From the NCBI GenBank assembly GCA_016206515.1, contig JACQRN010000351.1, positions 1 to 10,872 of the forward strand: a stretch of 10,872 nt of DNA, in the 5' to 3' direction. The position numbers and the translations under genes were made by a program. Origin of the DNA: Planctomycetota bacterium (GTDB taxonomy: Bacteria; Planctomycetota; SBBH01; JACQRN01). Positions 6,726-10,872 of this stretch are shown piece by piece; the stretch's first letter is position 1; each line of letters begins with the position of its first letter. The notes beneath the pieces are model-generated. The model searched no databases. It had not been told where the DNA came from and saw nothing but the letters and a program-made list of their open reading frames with translations.

Positions 6726-8266
6726 TTGTGGAAAACCCGCTGGATGAGATCCGTAAGCCCCGAGACGGTGTGAGGGGCCGCCGTGTGGATCGTGCCGAAC
6801 CCCGTCGCGCGTGCGGCGGAGGCCGTGGTCGGCCCGATGCAGAAGGCGGGGAGGGCGCTCGCCGCGGGGCGCAGGTCGTCCGGGACGAGCGCCTGGAAGT
6901 GGCGGACGCTCGACCCGGAGGTGAACGTGACTGCGTCGACGGCCAGATCGCGGAGCGCCCCCGCCGCCCCGCTCGGGAAGGCGTCGGCGCGCTGCGTGCG
7001 GTAGGCGTTCACGCGCGCCACGTCGGCCCCCGTCGCGCGCAGGCGGTCCGCCAGCTCAGGTCCCGCGGCGTCCGCCTGCCACAGAAGGAGGTTCTTACCC
7101 CGCAGGGAGGCGGCTCCCGGAAGTTCCTCGGCGAGGCACCGGGACGTCGCCTCGGACGGCTCGAAGTCCGCGCGCACCCCCAGGCCGAGCAGGTCCGAGA
7201 CGGTCGCGGGGCCGACGGCGGCGATCCGGGCGCCGGCCAGCACCCTCGCGTCGGCGCGCAGGCGCGCGAGGGTGCGCGCAAGCGACGCGACCCCGTTCGG
7301 GCTCGTCAGGACGATCCAGTCCCACTTCCGGCGGAGCGCGGAGTCGAGCGCATCGGGGTCTTGCGCCTCGCCGATCCGGATGCACGGGCAGGGGATCACG
7401 TTCGCGCCGAGCGCGCGCAGAGGCTCGACGAGCGCTGGTGCCTGGTCCTCGGCGCGCGTCACGAGGATCGTGCGGCCGAACAGCGCTCGGCGTTCGAACC
7501 ACGCGATCTCGCCGCGCAGGGCGACCGTCCCCCCGACGACGAGAAGCCTCGGCGCGGGGAGGTCCGGGCTGTTCCCCTCGGCGAGCGCGCCGAGCGTCGT
7601 GACCTCCGTGCGCTGCGTCGGGAGCGACCCGTTCGACACGATGGCGGCAGGCTCCGACACGTCCCGTCCGGCGCGGACCAGTTCGCGCGCGAGCGCGGCG
7701 GGGGCTCCGCCCATCATGTAGCAGACGATCGTCCCGGCGCCGCAGAGTCGCTCCCGCCCCTCGCCGCCCCATGGCTTCCCGTCCTGTCCGTGCGCCGTCA
7801 CGAACAGGACCGAGCTCGACACCCCCCGGTGCGTCACCGGGATCCCGGCGCATGCGGGGGCTGCGATCCCGGAGGTGACCCCCGGGACCACCTCGAACGG
7901 GATCCCGGCCCCGGCGAGGGAGAGCGCCTCCTCGCCGCCCCGCCCGAACGTGAACGGGTCCCCCCCCTTCAGGCGCACCACGCGCTTTCCGGCGCGCGCG
8001 TACTCGAGCAGGAGGCGGTTCCGTTCCTCCTGCTCCGTCGTGTGGCCCCCGGCGAGCCGGCTCCCGGCGAGCCGGTCCCCCGCGCGCCGGCCGACGTCGA
8101 TCCTTACGGCACGTTCCGGCGCCAGCGACAGGATCGTGTCTGGAACCAATGCGTCGTATAGGACGACCTCCGCGCGCTCCAGGAGTTCGCGGGCGCGGAC
8201 GGTCATGAGCCCCGGGTCACCGGGTCCGGCGCCGACGAGCGCGACGTGGCCGATGGGGGGGGTCAT
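6722..8266 (-). CDS. cobA-hemD: Fused uroporphyrinogen-III C-methyltransferase / uroporphyrinogen-III synthase
   Basis: A 514-residue bifunctional cytoplasmic protein. The N-terminal half (about 5-245) is SUMT: SAM-binding VGAGPGDPGL at 11-20, ARELLERAEVVLYDALV, RLKGGDPFTFGRGGEE at about 98-113, EVVPGVTSGIAAPACAGIPVTHRG, and CYMMGG. It methylates uroporphyrinogen III at C2 and C7 to precorrin-2. The C-terminal half (from about 258, LFGRTILVTRAEDQ) is HemD: DWIVLTSPNGV, ARIAAVGPAT, NLLLWQAD, VNAYRTQ, DAVTFTSGSSVRHF and CIGPTTASAARATG; it closes and inverts ring D of hydroxymethylbilane. Fusions of this order are known in several phyla. ATG 8266 overlaps the sirC stop (ATGA), and its own TGA overlaps the next gene's ATG, so all three are likely co-translated. 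A short duplication (RLAGS/RLAGG, residues about 62-72) enlarges the loop before the EQEERN helix. Products feed siroheme and possibly heme through the siroheme-dependent route. Confidence 0.95.
   Translation of the reverse strand: MTPPIGHVALVGAGPGDPGLMTVRARELLERAEVVLYDALVPDTILSLAPERAVRIDVGRRAGDRLAGSRLAGGHTTEQEERNRLLLEYARAGKRVVRLKGGDPFTFGRGGEEALSLAGAGIPFEVVPGVTSGIAAPACAGIPVTHRGVSSSVLFVTAHGQDGKPWGGEGRERLCGAGTIVCYMMGGAPAALARELVRAGRDVSEPAAIVSNGSLPTQRTEVTTLGALAEGNSPDLPAPRLLVVGGTVALRGEIAWFERRALFGRTILVTRAEDQAPALVEPLRALGANVIPCPCIRIGEAQDPDALDSALRRKWDWIVLTSPNGVASLARTLARLRADARVLAGARIAAVGPATVSDLLGLGVRADFEPSEATSRCLAEELPGAASLRGKNLLLWQADAAGPELADRLRATGADVARVNAYRTQRADAFPSGAAGALRDLAVDAVTFTSGSSVRHFQALVPDDLRPAASALPAFCIGPTTASAARATGFGTIHTAAPHTVSGLTDLIQRVFHK
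8051..8080. repeat. 15-bp near-perfect tandem repeat inside cobA-hemD
   Basis: GGCGAGCCGGCTCCC (8051-8065) is followed by GGCGAGCCGGTCCCC (8066-8080), differing at two adjacent positions. On the coding strand it gives RLAGS then RLAGG in the SUMT domain, in-frame. Confidence 0.8.
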
Positions 8267-8910
8267 GGAAGATCCCTGTGTCGTCCCGAGGAGCGGTCGA
8301 TCCGCGACAGAGCGACGAGGGACCTGTGTCCCACGCGCAGTTGCGTAACACAGAGGTCCCTCGGGCCGCGGAGTTCATGCGGTCCTCGGGACGACATGGG
8401 TCGACTGTCCCTGACCGCGATCCTTCTTCGTCGCGATACTTCCGTCTTTCGGACCCTCCGTGCGATCCCGTCCGGCAGCGCCGCGGCCAGACGGTCGCGC
8501 ACGGCCGCGGCGAGCGCGGGGGACGCTCCGCTCGTGCCGACCGCGATCGTGAGCGGTCCCCGCCGCGCCACCGCCGGGACGTGGAAGTCGCACGCGCGCG
8601 GGTCATCGGCGACGTTCACGGGGATCCGCGAGCGCCGCGCGTCGCGCGCCACCCGCGCGTTCACCGCGCGGTCGTCGGTGGCCGCGAAGGCGAGCGCGGC
8701 GCCCTTCAAATCGCCGGTCCGGTAGGCCCTCCGGCGGACGCTCACCCCGCGTCTCCGCGCGAGCGCGGCGGCCACGATCGGCGCGATCACCGTCACGCGC
8801 GCCCCGCATCGGAGCAGGGCGCGAGCCTTCCGCTGTGCGACCGCGCCGCCGCCGACGACGACGGCCTCGCGACCCGTCAACAGCAGGAAGGCAGGGTACG
8901 GCGGCGGCAC
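8263..8910 (-). CDS. sirC: Precorrin-2 dehydrogenase (SirC/Met8-like) with a repeat-encoded C-terminus
   Basis: A 215-residue protein from GTG 8910. The N-terminal Rossmann domain has PAFLLLTGREAVVVGGGAVA (residues 6-25, GGGxxA dinucleotide loop), RARALL-type helix and VTVIAP; then FAATDD, PVNVADDP (97-104), CDFHVPAVARRGPLTIAVGTSGASPALA, all typical of Met8/SirC enzymes, which use NAD+ to oxidise precorrin-2 to sirohydrochlorin. The family's conserved Asp region (DDP...CDF) is intact. The C-terminal helical dimerisation domain looks replaced: from about residue 150 the sequence becomes Arg/Ser-rich, and the last ~45 residues are encoded by the 8275-8400 palindrome. Activity may persist but is uncertain. 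GTG 8910 is chosen because it gives the usual short N-terminus and lies 6 nt after TATGAT; TTG 8925 is an in-frame alternative. The stop overlaps the cobA-hemD ATG as ATGA. The ferrochelatase step is not evident here. Confidence 0.85.
   Translation of the reverse strand: MPPPYPAFLLLTGREAVVVGGGAVAQRKARALLRCGARVTVIAPIVAAALARRRGVSVRRRAYRTGDLKGAALAFAATDDRAVNARVARDARRSRIPVNVADDPRACDFHVPAVARRGPLTIAVGTSGASPALAAAVRDRLAAALPDGIARRVRKTEVSRRRRIAVRDSRPMSSRGPHELRGPRDLCVTQLRVGHRSLVALSRIDRSSGRHRDLP
8275..8400. repeat. Nested long palindrome (MITE/REP-like) inside the 3' end of sirC
   Basis: The outer stem TGTCGTCCCGAGGA (8279-8292) is an exact reverse complement of 8383-8396, extendable by wobble and GC pairs to 8275/8400. 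An inner stem CGAGGGACCT (8316-8325) pairs exactly with AGGTCCCTCG (8354-8363), continuing as GTGT (8326-8329)/ACAC (8348-8351) across a 2-nt bulge. A terminal hairpin ACGC (8333-8336)/GCGT (8343-8346) closes it. The arms resemble a dispersed repeat with CATCCCGAGGAGCG...CGAGGGAC that I recall from many uncultured bacterial genomes. It carries no transposase. It is read through in frame by sirC and ends 9 bp before the cobA-hemD start. Confidence 0.85.
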
Positions 8911-8916
8911 GGAGGG

Positions 8917-8922
8917 ATCATA
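8917..8922 (-). promoter_or_regulatory. Likely -10 box (TATGAT) of sirC, leaderless type
   Basis: On the minus strand TATGAT (8922-8917) is followed by six nucleotides and the GTG at 8910. The spacing fits a transcript starting at or next to the start codon. An AT-rich hexamer is rare in this GC-rich sequence. No -35 consensus is visible. Confidence 0.5.
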
Positions 8923-8926
8923 CAAT
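8921..8926 (+). promoter_or_regulatory. Likely -10 box (TACAAT) of ksgA, leaderless type
   Basis: TACAAT lies seven nucleotides before the ksgA ATG at 8934 and no Shine-Dalgarno is present. It shares positions 8921-8922 with the divergent sirC -10 box, so the two promoters cannot both be melted by polymerase at the same time. Confidence 0.5.
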
Positions 8927-8933
8927 CGCCCCG

Positions 8934-9854
8934 ATGCCCCGCCCCGGCGCGCCGTCGACGTTGCCCGCGCGGTTGAAGGCCGCCGGGATCCGCCCCAACC
9001 GGATCCTCGGGCAGAACTTCCTGTGCGACGGGAACATGCTCGAGGCGATCGTGCGGGAGGCGGAGGTGGAGACTGGCGATGTGGTCCTGGAGGTGGGGTG
9101 CGGGCCGGGGAACCTTACCGCGCGCCTCGCCGCGAGCGCGCGACGGGTCCTGGCGGTCGAGCGCGACCCGCCTCTGGCGGCGTTCGCGCGTAACGCGCTG
9201 AAACCGTGTCCGAACGCGCGCGTCCTGGAGGGGGACGCCCTCGACGGCACGGGCGAGTCGCTCTCGACGCCCCTGCTTTCGGCGCTCGGGGAGGAGCGCG
9301 AGTGGCTCTGCGTGTCGAACCTCCCGTACGGCGCCGGGGCGCGGATCGTTCTGGCGCTTCTCGACTCGGGGATCCCGTTCCGGCGGCTCGTCGTCCTGCT
9401 CCAGGAGGAGGTGGGCGGGCGCCTGACCGCCGCCCCCGGGAGCGGCGCGCACGGGGCGCTGTCGCTGCGCGCCGCGTGGTACGCGAGGGTCGAGAAGATC
9501 CGGCGCGTCCCGCCGTCGGTCTTCTGGCCGGCGCCGAAGGTTCGCTCGACCTTGCTTCGCGTCACGCCGCACGGCGCCCCGCCGACCCGCGCGTTCGGGT
9601 TCGCGGAGTGGAGCGCCGGCCTCGACGCCCTCTTCCGCCACCCGCGCAAGCAGCTCGCGCGCGGCCTTGTCCTCGCCTCCGACGGCGCGCTCGACCTCGC
9701 GTTCGCGCGGACCTTCCTCGGCCGCCTCGGGATCGAGCCGGAGCGGCGCGCGGAGAATCTCGCGCTCGACGAGGCGTGCCGGCTGGTCGAGGCGGCAAGG
9801 GGGGAGGCGGCGCTGGCGGGGGCGTTCGGGGGGCGCCAGCCCTCGGCAGGGTAG
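8934..9854 (+). CDS. ksgA: 16S rRNA (adenine1518-N6/adenine1519-N6) dimethyltransferase
   Basis: A 306-residue SAM-dependent methyltransferase that dimethylates the two adjacent adenines in the helix 45 loop of 16S rRNA during small-subunit maturation. Visible motifs: NRILGQNFLCD at 22-32 (family pattern K/R-x-x-GQNFL-x-D), the SAM-binding loop VVLEVGCGPGNLT at 50-62, AVERD (motif II acid), EGDALD, and the catalytic NLPY at 129-132. These are followed by LQEEVGGRLTA (family: Q-x-E-v-a-x-R), VPPSVFWPAPKVRSTLLR and LFRHPRKQLARGL in the C-terminal domain. ATG 8934 is preferred to the in-frame ATG 8835, which would overlap sirC and add an Arg-rich tail. The N-terminus MPRPGAPSTLPARLKAAGI fits the family. 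The next gene starts 36 bp downstream on the same strand, so readthrough is plausible. Confidence 0.96.
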   Translation: MPRPGAPSTLPARLKAAGIRPNRILGQNFLCDGNMLEAIVREAEVETGDVVLEVGCGPGNLTARLAASARRVLAVERDPPLAAFARNALKPCPNARVLEGDALDGTGESLSTPLLSALGEEREWLCVSNLPYGAGARIVLALLDSGIPFRRLVVLLQEEVGGRLTAAPGSGAHGALSLRAAWYARVEKIRRVPPSVFWPAPKVRSTLLRVTPHGAPPTRAFGFAEWSAGLDALFRHPRKQLARGLVLASDGALDLAFARTFLGRLGIEPERRAENLALDEACRLVEAARGEAALAGAFGGRQPSAG

Positions 9855-9890
9855 GCGGGTTCCTTGCCCCGATCGGGACAGGGTGTCACG

Positions 9891-10130
9891 ATGCCGCGTA
9901 TGGTCCGAGGCAGCCCCGGATTCGACCCCCGCGCCTGGCGGCGGCGGTGGGCGCTCGTCGGACGCGCGGAACGCGAGGAACTGCGGCGCACCCCGCTGGA
10001 GGTGAAGCTGCGCCAGATCGAGGCGCTGTTCGGCTGGGGAGACACGCCGGGGGGGCGCACGGCGCGGCGGCGGGAGGAGGCGGCCCTTCGCGCGCGCTGG
10101 GCGCGGATCCGCGCGGTGCTGCGTGGTTAA
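9891..10130 (+). CDS. Small charged helical protein paired with a nucleotidyltransferase
   Basis: A 79-residue protein from ATG 9891 (alternatives: ATG 9900, giving MVRGSPGFDPRAW, or TTG 9864). It has the order FDPRAWRRRWALVGR, AEREELRRTPLEVKLRQIEALFGW, then an Arg/Glu-rich helix (ARRREEAALRARWARIRAVLRG). No Cys, signal peptide or membrane segment is seen. I recall similar small proteins with EELRRTP-x-x-x-KLRQ followed directly by nucleotidyltransferase-fold genes in planctomycete-like genomes, but no established function. The stop TAA (10128-10130) is overlapped by the GTG start of the nucleotidyltransferase at 10123, an 8-bp overlap that implies stoichiometric, coupled synthesis. An antitoxin-like or adaptor role is a hypothesis. 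Start choice is uncertain because no clear ribosome-binding site or -10 box precedes any of the candidates. Confidence 0.7.
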   Translation: MPRMVRGSPGFDPRAWRRRWALVGRAEREELRRTPLEVKLRQIEALFGWGDTPGGRTARRREEAALRARWARIRAVLRG

Positions 10131-10710
10131 GGCGGCGCTTCCGGCCCCTTTCCGAGGCGTGGTGCGGGACCTGTTGGCCTGGTTTGCGGCGGGTGGCGTC
10201 CCGGCGATGATCGTGGGAGGTGTCGCCGCCTCGATCCTGGGGCGTCCCCGGACGACGCGCGACGTGGACGCCTGCGTGCGGCTCCCGGAGGGGGAGTGGG
10301 CCGCCTTCCTGGAGGCGGGCCGGGCGCACGGATTCGTCCCGCGCCGCGCGGACGCGCTCGCCTTCGCGCGGCGGAGCCGGGTCCTTCTCGTACGTCACGA
10401 GCCGACGGCCATCGACGCCGATCTCATGCTCGCGGAGGTCCCGCTGGAGATCGAGATGCTCGGTCGCGCCGTGCCCCGCCGGGCGGGGGGGCTTCGGATC
10501 CCGCTGCCGACGCCCGAGGATCTCGTCGTCATGAAGGCGCTCGCCAATCGTTCGCACGATCTGGCGGATATCGAGGCGGTTCTGGATGCGAATCCCAAGA
10601 TGGATGTGGCGGCTGCCCTCAGAAGGGTCCGTGCCCTGTCCCGTTCGTTGGAGATGCCGGTCATCCTCCGTGACTTCGAGTCGGTCCTGCGCAAGCGGCG
10701 CAAGCGCTGA
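10123..10710 (+). CDS. Nucleotidyltransferase-fold protein (MNT/AbiEii/DUF6036-like)
   Basis: A 195-residue protein starting at GTG 10123. The polymerase-beta-type nucleotidyltransferase signature is visible: IVGGVAASILGRPRTTRDVDA with Gly32-Gly33 and the acidic pair Asp47/Asp49 spaced as in hG[GS]-x(n)-DhD, and a candidate third acid in AIDADLM (Asp98 or Asp100). LPTPEDLVVMKALANRSHDLADIEAVL near 125-155 matches the C-terminal pattern of AbiEii-like enzymes (E-DL-x-x-x-K...R-x-K/H-D-x-x-D). Members transfer nucleotides to small molecules, tRNA or proteins, and several are the toxin or antitoxin of toxin-antitoxin and abortive infection systems; the substrate here is unknown. All catalytic acids appear present, so it is probably active. 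The 8-bp overlap with the preceding gene argues for a two-protein unit. It ends three bases before the hairpin cluster at 10713. Confidence 0.85.
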   Translation: MVKAALPAPFRGVVRDLLAWFAAGGVPAMIVGGVAASILGRPRTTRDVDACVRLPEGEWAAFLEAGRAHGFVPRRADALAFARRSRVLLVRHEPTAIDADLMLAEVPLEIEMLGRAVPRRAGGLRIPLPTPEDLVVMKALANRSHDLADIEAVLDANPKMDVAAALRRVRALSRSLEMPVILRDFESVLRKRRKR

Positions 10711-10712
10711 CT

Positions 10713-10725
10713 CCCCATATTGGGG
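10713..10725. repeat. Short 5-bp hairpin after the nucleotidyltransferase
   Basis: CCCCA (10713-10717) pairs with TGGGG (10721-10725) around TAT, two bases after the stop codon. It precedes the double-hairpin copy B directly and may form part of the same 3'-end structure. Confidence 0.55.
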
Positions 10726-10727
10726 TT

Positions 10728-10773
10728 GGGCGGGGTTTATCCCCGCCCGGCGGGCATAAAGCCCGCCCCACCA
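10728..10773. repeat. Double-hairpin element, copy B (REP/BIME-like)
   Basis: Hairpin 1: GGGCGGGG (10728-10735) and CCCCGCCC (10741-10748), perfect 8-bp stem, loop TTTAT. Hairpin 2: GGCGGGC (10749-10755) and GCCCGCC (10761-10767), perfect 7-bp stem, loop ATAAA, followed by CCACCA. Compared with copy A the loops and ends are conserved while stem pairs change together. It fills the 101-bp gap between the nucleotidyltransferase stop and the glutamine amidotransferase start and may double as a transcript end, although no T-run follows. Confidence 0.8.
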
Positions 10774-10799
10774 CACCGAACGGTTTGTCAGACATCCCC

Positions 10800-10805
10800 T
10801 AGAAT
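10800..10805 (+). promoter_or_regulatory. Likely -10 box (TAGAAT) of the amidotransferase gene, leaderless type
   Basis: TAGAAT is followed by six nucleotides (GCCCCC) and then the ATG at 10812, without a Shine-Dalgarno. TTGTCA at 10785-10790 looks like a -35 but is only 9 nt away, too close for a standard promoter. Confidence 0.5.
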
Positions 10806-10811
10806 GCCCCC

Positions 10812-10872
10812 ATGTGCGGCATCGTCGGCGTCCTCGACCGTTCGCCGACACCCCGCGTCGACGAGCCGCTGC
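10812..10872 (+). CDS. Class II glutamine amidotransferase, N-terminal fragment (asparagine synthetase-like)
   Basis: Only 20 codons are present: MCGIVGVLDRSPTPRVDEPL. Cys2 directly after the initiator Met, followed by GIVGVL, is the N-terminal nucleophile signature of class II (Ntn) glutamine amidotransferases, which release ammonia from glutamine after Met removal. The xxxDEPLL-like continuation resembles glutamine-hydrolysing asparagine synthetase (AsnB) more than GlmS (usually MCGIVGYIG) or PurF, but the fragment is too short to decide. It lies 101 bp after the nucleotidyltransferase and has its own -10-like hexamer, so it is probably a separate transcript. Confidence 0.8.
   Translation, partial: MCGIVGVLDRSPTPRVDEPL

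Noticed and set aside
8835..8933. Upstream ATG 8835 as the ksgA start
   Set aside because: It would add an Arg-rich 33-residue tail, overlap sirC and place the start before the TACAAT box.
9206..10210. A 334-codon plus-strand open frame crossing the ksgA end and the small gene
   Set aside because: It overlaps ksgA and the nucleotidyltransferase pair in another frame and is low-complexity Arg/Ala/Gly sequence.
10713..10767. Classical Rho-independent terminator after the nucleotidyltransferase
   Set aside because: Strong GC hairpins are present, but no T-run follows on either strand. They are reported as a repeat element with possible 3'-end function instead.
10785..10805. TTGTCA/TAGAAT as a full sigma70 -35/-10 promoter
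   Set aside because: The spacer is only 9 nt rather than about 17, so only the -10 hexamer is kept.
9886..10851. A 321-codon minus-strand open frame opposite the nucleotidyltransferase
   Set aside because: It is antisense to the gene with the GG...DxD catalytic motif and shows no recognisable family feature.
1..10872. CRISPR array, tRNA, rRNA, transposase or phage genes
   Set aside because: No regularly spaced direct repeats with unique spacers, no cloverleaf or rRNA-like segments, and no transposase or phage motifs were seen.

Overview
The window is about 10.9 kb of very GC-rich bacterial chromosomal DNA with nine protein-coding genes (seven complete with certain or probable starts, one cut at each edge counted among them) and an unusually rich set of small palindromic repeats. 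The gene content is mostly chromosomal housekeeping: gatB, ksgA, siroheme/heme synthesis genes and the start of a class II glutamine amidotransferase. A secreted HEAT plus carboxypeptidase-regulatory-like protein and a small twin-CxxC protein of a type I associate with Planctomycetota suggest a member of that phylum or a similar uncultured high-GC lineage. This placement is an inference, not a proof. No phage, plasmid, CRISPR, tRNA or rRNA signal was seen.

Minus-strand block (8910 down to 1). Read in transcription order it holds: sirC (precorrin-2 dehydrogenase); a cobA-hemD fusion; a 913-residue exported HEAT/carboxypeptidase-regulatory-like protein; gatB; a 90-residue twin-CxxC protein; a CNNM/CBS/CorC-type transporter; and a second CNNM-type transporter that runs off the left edge. 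The first three are chained by ATGA stop/start overlaps and the last two by a GTGA overlap, so they look like two translationally coupled cassettes. Between them lie gaps of 107, 193 and 115 bp that are filled with repeats and hairpins. SirC and CobA-HemD together cover hydroxymethylbilane to uroporphyrinogen III to precorrin-2 to sirohydrochlorin.

Plus-strand block (8934 to the right edge). ksgA is divergent from sirC, with only 23 bp between the proposed starts. It is followed by a two-gene unit, an 80 to 88 residue charged helical protein overlapping by 8 bp a nucleotidyltransferase-fold protein, then a double-hairpin element, then the first 20 codons of a class II glutamine amidotransferase enzyme (asparagine synthetase-like).

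The most interesting structure is outside the ordinary genes. (1) Two copies of a double-hairpin element (3935-3989 and 10728-10773) share loop and end sequences, while their stems differ by compensatory base changes. (2) A 126-bp nested palindrome is embedded in the 3' end of sirC and encodes its last ~45 residues. (3) A REP-like palindrome forms the start codon region and signal peptide of the 913-residue protein. (4) AT-rich -10-like hexamers lie 6-7 nt before the starts of sirC, ksgA and the amidotransferase, suggesting leaderless transcripts, with the sirC and ksgA -10 boxes overlapping back to back. (5) The small-protein/nucleotidyltransferase pair is the best candidate for an undescribed two-component system, possibly toxin-antitoxin-like, but that function is a hypothesis only.
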